NCBI RefSeq assembly: GCF_003149185.1
Contig: NZ_QGDO01000001.1
Coordinates: forward strand, 186,001-250,000
Source of the DNA: Sediminitomix flava
Lineage (GTDB): Bacteria; Bacteroidota; Bacteroidia; Cytophagales; Flammeovirgaceae
Direction: 5' to 3'
Length of the DNA: 64,000 nucleotides
The notes under the pieces: model-generated
What the model was told of the DNA's origin: nothing
Database searches by the model: none
The model's input: only the letters and a program-made list of their open reading frames with translations
Shown here: positions 25,293-34,557 of the stretch, piece after piece
Position numbering within the stretch: the first letter of the stretch is position 1
Layout of the letters: each line of letters begins with the position of its first letter
Made by a program: the position numbers and the translations under genes

Positions 25293-26789
25293 CTAATTCA
25301 CATCCCACCACATACGAGTGTATTGAGTATCTCCACCCATACGATTTACAGCCTCTTGATAATTATTTGAGTTATAATTTATCTCCGCTGTTGGATAAGG
25401 AATTCTGCGTGGCATAGTTTCATTACCAGGGAAGTTGAACACTGGAGCAATTGGTTCTGGGAAACCAGTTCTTCTCATATCGCACCAAGCTTGTACTTCG
25501 TTTGTGAATAATGCTACCCACTTTTGAGTCATAATTTGCTCTAAAGCATTCGCAGAATTGAATTGTATATTTTGATGTGCTTTGAACGTATCAATAGCCG
25601 CTTGGTCAGTTACTTCAAACTGTTCCATTGAAGCATCAATACCTGCTAAATAATATTCAGATGCACTACCTGCTACCCATCCTTTTAATGCTGCTTCAGC
25701 CAATAAGAAATTAACTTCTGAAGCACTGATCAAATGAAATGCTACTTCTTCTGCCTGAGAATTGAATGCTGGACCAATGTTACAGAAGTTTGGTTTGTAA
25801 TGATCATCATAACCCAAGTTTAGGTCTGCAATACTTTGTCCGTTATCCAAACCTACAAATTCACCATCAATGTTTGGCTCAAGGTAGCGTGGTAAACGAG
25901 GGTCTGTAGTACCGTCTTCAAATTTCATATTGTCAACAAGAAGTGTACTTCCTCTAACCTCATTCCATACATAAACAAAACCTAGGGGGTTCTTTGTATC
26001 ATGAGTTACTGCATTCTCAGCTGTTTCAGCCATAATTTTCACATTGTCTACATTTCTTAAAATCAATTGATCTAAAGAAATTTCAGATATGATGTTTTGA
26101 GCTACCGCTGGTTCTACATTACTCATACGCATAGCCAATCTCAATTTTAGTGAATTGGCAAACTGAATCCATTGTTGTATATTTCCTTCAAAAAGTACAT
26201 CTGCTGTACCAAAAGTAGGATAGCCCAACGCTTGGTTTTCTTCGATTTGGACAATCGATTCATTAAGCTCTTTAAAGAAGTCCGTATAGATGTCTTCCTG
26301 TTTATCAAACTTAGGAAGGTTCATTTCGATAGCTTCAGAATATGGAATATCACCATACAAATCAGTCATTGTCGAATACATATACACATTCCAGATTCTT
26401 GTACAAGCCAATTGTATTGGGTTGACCCTATCTGAAGTTTCCAATATCTTTTTAGCTTGATAATTCAAGTTCAATGGAGCAAAATATTTTTTTGCATAGT
26501 AATAATCCCAGATTCCATTTCCTGGTGAAGGCTCGAAAATGTCACCAGAAAAAGCAGGTTGAATATTCGCCCAGTGTTGTGACCAATAACCTGTTGAAGT
26601 CTGATTTACCAATTGATAAATTCTATAACTCATCCCTGAACCTGTCACTAAAGATCTAGTGAAAAGTGGTCCTGGTTCCATCGTATTTGCACCAGTTTTA
26701 GGATCGTTTATGTCTTCAAAATTATCAGTACATGCTCCAAACAGTAATACCGTTAAAAGAAGCACTAAATATTTATTCAATGTTTTCAT
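25293..26789 (-). CDS. SusD/RagB family outer-membrane lipoprotein
   Basis: 498 residues. A lipoprotein signal ends at C20 (LLFGAC). The sequence is of the SusD-like type 2 (DNFEDINDPKTGANTMEPG near the N-terminus, TMTDLYGDIPYSEA, and the closing WWDVN). SusD proteins cap the SusC channel and bind the glycan at the cell surface. It is 13 bases after susC and in the same operon. Confidence 0.93.
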   Translation of the reverse strand: MKTLNKYLVLLLTVLLFGACTDNFEDINDPKTGANTMEPGPLFTRSLVTGSGMSYRIYQLVNQTSTGYWSQHWANIQPAFSGDIFEPSPGNGIWDYYYAKKYFAPLNLNYQAKKILETSDRVNPIQLACTRIWNVYMYSTMTDLYGDIPYSEAIEMNLPKFDKQEDIYTDFFKELNESIVQIEENQALGYPTFGTADVLFEGNIQQWIQFANSLKLRLAMRMSNVEPAVAQNIISEISLDQLILRNVDNVKIMAETAENAVTHDTKNPLGFVYVWNEVRGSTLLVDNMKFEDGTTDPRLPRYLEPNIDGEFVGLDNGQSIADLNLGYDDHYKPNFCNIGPAFNSQAEEVAFHLISASEVNFLLAEAALKGWVAGSASEYYLAGIDASMEQFEVTDQAAIDTFKAHQNIQFNSANALEQIMTQKWVALFTNEVQAWCDMRRTGFPEPIAPVFNFPGNETMPRRIPYPTAEINYNSNNYQEAVNRMGGDTQYTRMWWDVN

Positions 26790-26802
26790 GACTTATCACT
26801 GT

Positions 26803-29800
26803 TTAAAACTCTACTTTAAGATTGAATCCGTAACTAGCTGTCTCAGGGAAAGCAAATATTTCGATACCTCCAGCATTGTTTGTTGCTACTGTCGAGTTAG
26901 GCGAAACATTTGGTACATTGCTATACAAATAGAATAAGTTTTGACCTACTGCCGAAAATGTTACATTTCTGAATGGCGTGCTTTCCAACATTTTATTTGG
27001 GAAAGTATAGCCCAAAGAAACTTGTTGTAATCTTAAGTAAGAAGCATCATAAACATAAGCTTCAGTAATGTTGCTCAATCTATCATAATATAGTTGAGGA
27101 TCAACGTAAGCCTCTACTGCTTGCCCTTCTTGGTTTACACCTGTAACTTTCATACCTCCAGTTGGTGTCCAGCTGTTTGAAGGAACATTTGCTTGTGCTC
27201 TTAGTGCTTCAGATTCGTACCAGCCATCTCTTCCATCTACAGAAGTAGCTAAAGTACCTCTCTGATTTCCGACTAGGTTAGTGTATGAGAACATGTCATA
27301 ACCAAACTTACCATCAATCGCTACATTTAGAGAGAATTGCTTGTAACGGAAGCTATTATTAATACCTAAAATCCATTTTGGAACAGAGTTACCAATAGTT
27401 ACTTGCTCATTCATTGCACCATCTTCTGTAAGCTGATACATAGGAAGGTTTTGCTCATCAAGCATAATTGTACCATTTTCGTCTCTCATATAGGCAGTAC
27501 CAACAATTTGACCAAGAGGTTGACCTGCTTGATGCTGAATCATAGCTCCTCCTGCTGCAAATGAATTCAACACTGGAACTCCTTCTGTTAATTCTAATAC
27601 CTCTGACCAGTTTCTACTGGCATTTACATTCATCTGCCAAGTAAAATCATTTGTTCTTACAATATCCGTATTTAGAGCAATCTCAAGTCCTTGGTTCATC
27701 ACTAAACCTGCATTTGTCAGACCTGTATTATACCCTGAAGATGGAGGTAGTGGTGCATAAAAAATCTGATTATCAGTACTCGTTTGATAATAGGCTACAT
27801 CCAAGATAATTCGATCATCAAAGAAGTGTGTTTCTAGACCAAAGTCAATTGATCTTGCTCTTTCTGGCTGTAGTTCATATAATGGTTTTGAAGAAGGAAT
27901 TCCTCCATAAGGTAAACCATAGTACTGATTAGGATTTGTAGCAAATGAATAGAAGATGCTATGTGGGCCTAAGTCATTTCCAACTTCAGCATAAGAAGCT
28001 CTAACTTTCATCATATTAACCGCTTCAGGTAAATTAACTGCCTCTGAAATAATCCAGCTTAAATCCACTGAAGGGTAATAAAAACTCCAATAACCTGGTG
28101 CCAATGCTGAAGTCCAATCATTTCTCATATTAAAGTTCAAGAACAATTGGTCTTTGTAATCGAAGGTCAATGTTCCAAACAATGATTGCATCGTTTTCTC
28201 AGTAATTGATTGACTTGTGATTACATTATTAAAGTTTTGAAGAATATAACCCAAGTTCGGATCAACAATTCCAGACTGACTCGAAGAAGCATATCCGTTA
28301 CTTTTGTTATAACGTAAGTTACCACCCGCCATGAAACTGAATCCGAAATCACCGAAAGATTTCAAACCACTTAAGAATGCATCATAGTTAACTTCACTAA
28401 AGTTTGACTTAGAGTAATTGATTGTCGCTAACCCTGCAGGTTTATATAGTGTTTGATCTGCAGTATGACGCTCTCTTTCATCCATTGTATAATCTATACT
28501 AGCTCTAGTTTTTAAAGAGAAATTATCTAATGGTACACCAACTAATAATTTCTTAATATCTAAGTCTAGCTCTGTAAAAGCAATAATTCTATTTCTTACA
28601 TCTTGGTTAGTATTTTCATTTACCGCCCAATAAGGGTTCTGCATTAAAGGATTTGATGCAAAAGGAAATGAACCCGTTCCTGCCCATACTGGATAACCAC
28701 CTTCCATTCTGTAGTTTGTATTATACATTACAGGAAGACCACTATTGGTTTGATACACTTGAAGTTGATCCAATGAAACTGATCTTGGCATTTGAGATAA
28801 AGTATACATTGGGTTATCAGGTGAACCACCTAAGTTTGGTCTGTTGAACACATCTTGATTGATGATATTCACTTTAGAATCCATTGTCAGATAATCCGTC
28901 AATTTAGAAGTCGCTCTCAAGTTCAATGACAATCTTTCTAACTCAGCATTTGGCATAATACCTTGATTTTTCATGTGAGTAGCAGAGAAATACACGGTAT
29001 TATTTTCTCCTGATTTACTTACAGAAACAGTATTATTAAATGTTGATCCTGTTCTAAAGAAATCTCCTACAGGATTTTCATTGTTTGTCATCAAAGTTTG
29101 TGTCTCACCCAAAAAGTTAGTCACTTGTTGTCCTGTCATTTTAGGACCCCAACCATTTACACTTGTCGCCAAATATTTACCACCAGAACCTTGTGCATAT
29201 TGATTTTGGAACTCCGGAACTACATTTGGTCTTTCCCAAGTATAGTTAGCATTGTAAGTAACTTTTAATTGATCATTCTTTGATCCTTTTTTAGTCGTAA
29301 TCATTACAACACCATTCAAACCTCTTGACCCGTACAATGCTGCTGCAGCACCACCTTTCAAGACGTTGATAGATTCAATGTCTTCAGCGTTAATATTATT
29401 TATGTTAGAACCATAATCGAAACCACCAAAAGCACCTGCTCCAGAACCACCAGAGTTTTCCATTGGTACTCCATCAATTACAATTAAAGCTTCATTACTA
29501 CTCGATAATGAATTGGCTCCTCTTATTCGAATAGAAGTAGATCCTGCTGCACCTGAACCCGATGTAGAAACATCCATACCTGCAATTTTACCAGATAAAG
29601 CCGAGAATGGTGAAGCTGCTGCTACTGTTGTTATCTCTTCTCCTCCTACTTGTTGCATGGCATAACCAACCGCTTTTTTATCACGTTTGATACCCAAAGC
29701 TGTCACTACCACTTCCTCCAATTGCTCTGCATCTTCTGTCATCACAATATCAAAATGAGATTGTGTCCCTACTTCTACAACTTCACTTTTATAACCTATA

Positions 29801-30027
29801 TAACTAAATTCTAGGGTTGTAGCTCCTTCATCAAGTTCTAATTTAAAGTTACCATCAAAGTCCGTAATTGTACCATGTGAGGAATCTTTGATCTTCACAT
29901 TCACCCCTATTAGAAGTTGGTTGTTTTGGTCTTTGACCGTTCCCGTAACAACCCGGGATTGTGCCCATAAAGGAAGTGCTGTCACAAACAGTAACAATAC
30001 TGCCAATAATTTGGATATCTTATTCAT
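26803..30027 (-). CDS. SusC/RagA family TonB-linked outer-membrane protein
   Basis: 1074 residues. Signal peptide 1-22, carboxypeptidase-like regulatory domain (about 27-105), TonB-box/plug (EQLEEVVVTALGIKRDKKAV), plug motifs (IRGANSLSSSNEALIVIDGV, NVLKGGAAAALYGSRGLNGV), and a long barrel ending in YGFNLKVEF with the usual terminal Phe. With SusD it imports oligosaccharides through the outer membrane using TonB energy. There is no N-terminal STN domain, so it cannot signal to a FecR protein in the classical way. An ECF-type promoter element lies about 95-110 bases upstream. Confidence 0.95.
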   Translation of the reverse strand: MNKISKLLAVLLLFVTALPLWAQSRVVTGTVKDQNNQLLIGVNVKIKDSSHGTITDFDGNFKLELDEGATTLEFSYIGYKSEVVEVGTQSHFDIVMTEDAEQLEEVVVTALGIKRDKKAVGYAMQQVGGEEITTVAAASPFSALSGKIAGMDVSTSGSGAAGSTSIRIRGANSLSSSNEALIVIDGVPMENSGGSGAGAFGGFDYGSNINNINAEDIESINVLKGGAAAALYGSRGLNGVVMITTKKGSKNDQLKVTYNANYTWERPNVVPEFQNQYAQGSGGKYLATSVNGWGPKMTGQQVTNFLGETQTLMTNNENPVGDFFRTGSTFNNTVSVSKSGENNTVYFSATHMKNQGIMPNAELERLSLNLRATSKLTDYLTMDSKVNIINQDVFNRPNLGGSPDNPMYTLSQMPRSVSLDQLQVYQTNSGLPVMYNTNYRMEGGYPVWAGTGSFPFASNPLMQNPYWAVNENTNQDVRNRIIAFTELDLDIKKLLVGVPLDNFSLKTRASIDYTMDERERHTADQTLYKPAGLATINYSKSNFSEVNYDAFLSGLKSFGDFGFSFMAGGNLRYNKSNGYASSSQSGIVDPNLGYILQNFNNVITSQSITEKTMQSLFGTLTFDYKDQLFLNFNMRNDWTSALAPGYWSFYYPSVDLSWIISEAVNLPEAVNMMKVRASYAEVGNDLGPHSIFYSFATNPNQYYGLPYGGIPSSKPLYELQPERARSIDFGLETHFFDDRIILDVAYYQTSTDNQIFYAPLPPSSGYNTGLTNAGLVMNQGLEIALNTDIVRTNDFTWQMNVNASRNWSEVLELTEGVPVLNSFAAGGAMIQHQAGQPLGQIVGTAYMRDENGTIMLDEQNLPMYQLTEDGAMNEQVTIGNSVPKWILGINNSFRYKQFSLNVAIDGKFGYDMFSYTNLVGNQRGTLATSVDGRDGWYESEALRAQANVPSNSWTPTGGMKVTGVNQEGQAVEAYVDPQLYYDRLSNITEAYVYDASYLRLQQVSLGYTFPNKMLESTPFRNVTFSAVGQNLFYLYSNVPNVSPNSTVATNNAGGIEIFAFPETASYGFNLKVEF

Positions 30028-30119
30028 GTGAATCGGATGGTTTAGTATTAGTATTAAAATCTATCTATCCTTCTAATTAAAAGGACATAGTCCACGAAAA
30101 ATATCATCTATCTGTAATG

Positions 30120-30147
30120 AAGAGTGCTTCATACACTTTATGTACTC
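30120..30147 (-). promoter_or_regulatory. ECF-regulon promoter element, SusC-SusD operon
   Basis: Minus strand: GAGTACATAA, 12 bases, ACTC. Spacing is identical to the other five copies. It implies a leader of roughly 85-90 bases before the susC ATG. Confidence 0.75.
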
Positions 30148-30169
30148 AAAGTTTTTTTAGATTTTTTTT

Positions 30170-30203
30170 AATAAAAAAGACACCCCATCAGAGTGCCTTT
30201 TTC
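30170..30203 (-). terminator. Terminator of the transporter-oxidoreductase operon
   Basis: Stem ggcac / gtgtc flanked by A- and T-runs gives a stem of about 10 bp with a U-tract on the minus strand. It sits downstream of the FAD oxidoreductase gene and just before the susC promoter. Confidence 0.65.
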
Positions 30204-30238
30204 ATTATTCTTAAGTGTGTATAATTTCATCACTACAA

Positions 30239-31546
30239 TTAGATGTTGTAACTAACTTCTTCTTGAATTTTGGTAATCGATATATCTCTCAAATTTTTAG
30301 TTTCTATGGCTGATAAAGCCGCCGCTGTACCACAAGCTTCACCTGTAGCACAAGCCGTTGGCATAATTCGCAACGCACTATGTCCTTCTCTTGTAGATGA
30401 AATACATCTTCCTGCAACCATTACATTTTCCACTTCAGATACGAGTAACGATCTGAAAGGAACATCGTAATAATGACCTTCAGGTAAATCTTCCATTCTA
30501 CTTTCTTCGTCCTCTTGCCCGTGAATATCTATTCCATAGCAGCCTCTTGCTATTTTGTCTTCAAACTTTGTTCCACCAGCAATGTCATCTCCTGTCACTT
30601 CATAATCACCCAAAGCTCTTCTTGTTTCTCGAACACCAACTTGCACCGCTGTTTCTAGTAAGTATGCATTTTCAAATCCTTCGACCTCGTCTTGAAGCAT
30701 TCTGCAAATTGCATCTACTTGCTCTCGTCCTATAACTTCTGCTTTAGTTAGGTCATCAGCATTACTAGCATCTAGTCCTAAAATATTGGAACAGTTAAAT
30801 GAGCCTTCGCCGTCTTCTGGTAGTGTTGTAAAGAAAACATATTCCAAACCTTTCGGTAATTTCCCTTGCTGAATACCTTTTTTGACATGTGCTGTCCAAC
30901 CAGCAATAGAAGCTATTTTACCTTCTTCATAAACAAAATCGTTCCATGCTAAAAAGTCTTGTGGATTTTGTTTTGCCCACTCAAATGCTTTTTTCATGTC
31001 AATTCCTGCCATTCGGAAGAAAAGTGTCATGGCTTGTGTTTTACCTGTCTTTTCATCTCCTTTTACCCAAGGTAGATTTCCAAGATAAAGTAATTGAGCA
31101 TCACCAGTCGTATCAATAAATGTATTTGCTTCAATTCTTTGAACCAAACCATCCACTAATACATCTATTGATTGAAGTCTTTTATTTTCAACTTCTACGG
31201 TAAGCGGTTCTGCATGAAGTAAAATATCTACATTCGCCTCTTCCAACAATTCCAAGGTTGCAATTCTGAAGTTCGCTGCATAAAAACCATTATCGATCAT
31301 TCCTCCTTGAGAAATCATGCGATCTTCAATGTCTTGAAAAACACCTTTCACTAATTGGTCACCATCAATATCGTGCTTCATGAAAGGTGATACCATACCA
31401 GCTGTTGACATTCCTCCCACAAAACCATAACGTTCGATTAAAAGCGTTTTCACACCCATTCGACCTGCCTTCACTGCGGCTCCAATTCCTGCAATACCAG
31501 CACCAGCAACCACTACATCATACGATTTCTTTTCTATTTCTGTCAT
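30239..31546 (-). CDS. FAD-dependent oxidoreductase (FAD_oxidored family)
   Basis: 435 residues. An intact N-terminal Rossmann motif (VVVAGAGIAGIGAAVKAGRM) leads to LLIERYGFVGGMSTAGMVSP, and the second FAD region reads NVMVAGRCISSTREGHSALR followed by MPTACATGEACGTAAAL. This is the PF12831-type flavoprotein group, common in Bacteroidota sugar-utilisation loci but with few assigned substrates. There is no signal peptide, so it is cytoplasmic. It is the last gene in the operon transporter - hydantoinase - degenerate paralogue - this gene. A redox step on a sugar acid or lactam is possible but unproven. Confidence 0.88.
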   Translation of the reverse strand: MTEIEKKSYDVVVAGAGIAGIGAAVKAGRMGVKTLLIERYGFVGGMSTAGMVSPFMKHDIDGDQLVKGVFQDIEDRMISQGGMIDNGFYAANFRIATLELLEEANVDILLHAEPLTVEVENKRLQSIDVLVDGLVQRIEANTFIDTTGDAQLLYLGNLPWVKGDEKTGKTQAMTLFFRMAGIDMKKAFEWAKQNPQDFLAWNDFVYEEGKIASIAGWTAHVKKGIQQGKLPKGLEYVFFTTLPEDGEGSFNCSNILGLDASNADDLTKAEVIGREQVDAICRMLQDEVEGFENAYLLETAVQVGVRETRRALGDYEVTGDDIAGGTKFEDKIARGCYGIDIHGQEDEESRMEDLPEGHYYDVPFRSLLVSEVENVMVAGRCISSTREGHSALRIMPTACATGEACGTAAALSAIETKNLRDISITKIQEEVSYNI

Positions 31547-31579
31547 GATAATTCTCTGTTTAATCTCAAAAAGAAATAT

Positions 31580-32284
31580 TTAGATAATCTTTTGAGAAGC
31601 TGTTGGGGCTAATTGTATTCTTTTATTCTCTTTGTTAAGTTGTTTTGTTAGCTCAGTCATCACATGATGAGCTTTAACCTCTGCTTCAGAAAGTGTATTT
31701 GCTTCAAAATTCAAATCTATCCACACTCTTCCATCATTCAACTCTTTAGACTTCAACACTTTTGCTGTTTGTAAATCATAAGAGTTTAATCCTCCTGTAA
31801 GAATTGGGTGAATAGAGTAAGATAATACCTTTTGATACTCACCATTTACTTTTTCTAAATCTTTGGTTTCAGAAGTATCAACCAATTTCTTTCCTTCAAT
31901 TGTTCTTTTTCCATCTTTGGTCATAACGGAAATCTTCACACCACCTTCTTCCATTTCAATATTGAATGGAGACGCATGAAAAAGTAAAGAGATATTGGAG
32001 TGTTGAAGTTTTTTAAGAAGGAATGATTTTACTGTTTCAGGGTTGAAAAAGATGTCTTCTTCACTTTCAAATAAAACTGCCCCTCTTTCTTTTTTCATTT
32101 CATCAACTAAAGCTAATTCTGCTTCTGAAATATCTTTCAAAGTGAGAAGTGCAAAGTTTTCTGTCATGCTTCCTCCGCAAAAACCATATTGGTTAATCAC
32201 TAAAACTGATTCACCAAGATTAGCTTTTTCTAAGGCTAGGGCTACTCCATTCAGAGTAGCCTTATTTATAATTATGTCGTACAT
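31580..32284 (-). CDS. Degenerate, truncated paralogue of the adjacent FAD oxidoreductase
   Basis: 234 residues. The first 120 residues align to the N-terminus of the neighbouring flavoprotein: QYGFCGGSMTENFALLTLKD corresponds to RYGFVGGMSTAGMVSPFMKH, and LLFHASPFNIEME corresponds to LLHAEPLTVEVE. The GxGxxG motif is lost (NKATLNG in place of GAGIAG), and the C-terminal FAD-binding half is missing. It should not bind FAD by itself. The frame is intact and lies 5 bases from the hydantoinase gene, so it is probably expressed. It may be a regulatory or structural partner of the full-length enzyme, or a decaying duplicate. Confidence 0.75.
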   Translation of the reverse strand: MYDIIINKATLNGVALALEKANLGESVLVINQYGFCGGSMTENFALLTLKDISEAELALVDEMKKERGAVLFESEEDIFFNPETVKSFLLKKLQHSNISLLFHASPFNIEMEEGGVKISVMTKDGKRTIEGKKLVDTSETKDLEKVNGEYQKVLSYSIHPILTGGLNSYDLQTAKVLKSKELNDGRVWIDLNFEANTLSEAEVKAHHVMTELTKQLNKENKRIQLAPTASQKII

Positions 32285-32289
32285 TATGT

Positions 32290-34536
32290 CTATTTTTTTA
32301 CTTGAGCGATCACTACCGCACTATCACTACCTGCCAACTTTGTCGTTTCCAATTCTAGAAGTGTCATGATTTGAGACTCTTGAATTAGCCCCGTCAAATC
32401 CACGATTTTACCGCCAATCAGAACATAAATATCTGGCACAAGTCCTCCTGCATCACCAAATGCCGTAAGTGTTTGGAGCATATTGATTAGCTCAGTACGT
32501 ACCTCATTGACTTTACAGCCTTTAACTGCACAATCTTTTAATTGTAGTCTGATTGTACCTTCTTGATCTACTACACGTAAGAATGTCTTTTCTGATTTAC
32601 TAAGACCAAAGAATCGAGATTCTTTTTTGGTATATCCCATTGCAAAAAGACTTTCAGAACGACCGAAGCTTTCTACCAAAGATGGATCTACTTTCAAAGA
32701 ATGTCCACAAATTTCTTTCAGCTCTTGATCTGTTTTACAGTCCACTTGAACATCTTTTGTACGAAGTTCACTAGCACCCATAGCTATCGCAATAATTTTC
32801 TTATTCTTATTGTCAACTTCTATGCTTACCTCTACGGTTTCTGATGCTGCTCCCATCGCAATGACAGATGCTAAAGCTTCTTGACGAACTTCTACAATAT
32901 CTTGATCTGTAGGATTTATTACATTTCGCTCAACGGTATCTCTAATCATTCCTAGAGCGGCTCCAATTGCTGAAATTACTTCTGCATTTTTCGCAATGGA
33001 ATGAGGTACATCCATGTATTTCCCTGTGTATGGAACAATTGCTGAAGCTCCTCCACCTCCGCCAACAAATTGAATCATTTGGCTATCCAATTTATACTCA
33101 CGGCTCAATTGGTGAATAACTGGTTTTAGTTTACTTGCTGAAATATTTAGAATGTCTTCTGCTACTTTTTCAGGTTCTTGACCTAAAGCTTTAGCCAAAG
33201 AATTCATTCCTTTATTTAAGGATTTCATATTTGCACCACCATGCCCTACTTCATTTACAAGCCCCATGTAATATGAAGCTCCTGTAGGAGTCATGGTATA
33301 GGCATCTTTATCTGGGCTATCTGTTTTTACAATTTTCAGATAGTTATCAGGGTCGCCTTCTTTTGGCTGTGTTTTATGTAACTCAATTTGGTCAAAATCA
33401 TCTGAATTACAGAACGCCGTATAATTCAAGCCTGCAATATGTGCCGAACGAGGTCCCACATCTGTGATTCTCTCTCCGTCAAATCTTGGAACAGAACCTC
33501 CTCCAATACCTAGCGTTCTTACATCTAGTGTTTGAAGGTAAAGTCTTTGACCACCAATCTGAGCCGATTTTACTTGAGGTTTTCCATTTTTAATTACTGA
33601 AATATCAGATGATGTTCCGCCTACTTCAATGAAAATACCATCTGAAATACGAGCGTACATAAGAGCTGCGGCAACACCTGCTGCTGGCCCCGACAGCATG
33701 GTTAAGATCGGACGACGTCTCATTTCATTGATATCCATGATACCTCCATCAGAACGCATAACCATTAACGGTACTTTCATTCCAGCTTTTCGGATTGATG
33801 CTTCTGTCATGTTTGCTGTTTCCAACATTTTTGGCATCATGGAAGCATTGATCACAGCTGTTCTTGTACGAACTCTTAGACCATACAATTTTGAAATATT
33901 ACTTGCAGCCGTTGCCATAAATCCCATTTCCTCAGCAACTTTCACTACAAGTTGCTCATTTTTAGGATTGTCAACACCAAATGCCTCTGAAGCAACAATT
34001 ACGTCAACTCCTTTTTCATCTAGTTCTTCAATGACCTCACGAATCTGATTTTCGGTAGGCTCATGTTTTGTATCTATAAAAGCAAATTCAGTTCTCAGAA
34101 ACTTACCTGGCGCAAGCTGAATTTTCTTTAAGTTTGTTTCACTTTTAGCTCTTCTCCCTTCTAAGCCTGTACCCATACCGATGATACCCACTTTAGCCAC
34201 ATCTCCTTCTAGAAGCGCATTTGTAGCTTGAGTAGTTGAATGGGCGATAAGAACAACTTCATCCGGATGAATTCCTGTTAGGTCAAGCAATTGGTACATT
34301 GAATCTACTACACCTTTTGCTACTCCCTCTCTCGCTGTATGAGTTGTTGGCACACATGCTTTTCCTACCACTTCTAGTTGTGCTATATCAATAGCCACTG
34401 CGTGTGTAAAAGTACCACCAACATCAATACCTATTTTTATTTTTCGAGTTCCTTTTTCTTGAGCCAACAAGCCTTGTTCGCCTTCACGCTCAATATCCTT
34501 TATCAATTTATCTATCGATTTGTCAGTCATTTCCAA
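32290..34536 (-). CDS. Hydantoinase/5-oxoprolinase family protein (HyuA-like)
   Basis: 748 residues. The N-terminus (KIGIDVGGTFTHAVAI) is the ATP-binding phosphate motif of the HyuA/oxoprolinase-A group. AHSTTQATNALLEGDVAKVG, SGPAAGVAAALMYARI and IFIEVGGTSSDISVI are further family blocks. These enzymes open cyclic amides such as 5-oxoproline or hydantoins using ATP. The partner HyuB subunit is not next to it. A C-terminal extension of some 150 residues is unassigned. It lies between the transporter and the FAD genes, so the three likely take up and process one compound. Confidence 0.88.
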   Translation of the reverse strand: MEMTDKSIDKLIKDIEREGEQGLLAQEKGTRKIKIGIDVGGTFTHAVAIDIAQLEVVGKACVPTTHTAREGVAKGVVDSMYQLLDLTGIHPDEVVLIAHSTTQATNALLEGDVAKVGIIGMGTGLEGRRAKSETNLKKIQLAPGKFLRTEFAFIDTKHEPTENQIREVIEELDEKGVDVIVASEAFGVDNPKNEQLVVKVAEEMGFMATAASNISKLYGLRVRTRTAVINASMMPKMLETANMTEASIRKAGMKVPLMVMRSDGGIMDINEMRRRPILTMLSGPAAGVAAALMYARISDGIFIEVGGTSSDISVIKNGKPQVKSAQIGGQRLYLQTLDVRTLGIGGGSVPRFDGERITDVGPRSAHIAGLNYTAFCNSDDFDQIELHKTQPKEGDPDNYLKIVKTDSPDKDAYTMTPTGASYYMGLVNEVGHGGANMKSLNKGMNSLAKALGQEPEKVAEDILNISASKLKPVIHQLSREYKLDSQMIQFVGGGGGASAIVPYTGKYMDVPHSIAKNAEVISAIGAALGMIRDTVERNVINPTDQDIVEVRQEALASVIAMGAASETVEVSIEVDNKNKKIIAIAMGASELRTKDVQVDCKTDQELKEICGHSLKVDPSLVESFGRSESLFAMGYTKKESRFFGLSKSEKTFLRVVDQEGTIRLQLKDCAVKGCKVNEVRTELINMLQTLTAFGDAGGLVPDIYVLIGGKIVDLTGLIQESQIMTLLELETTKLAGSDSAVVIAQVKK

Positions 34537-34557
34537 ATGCCATTTTGAGGTGAAAAA

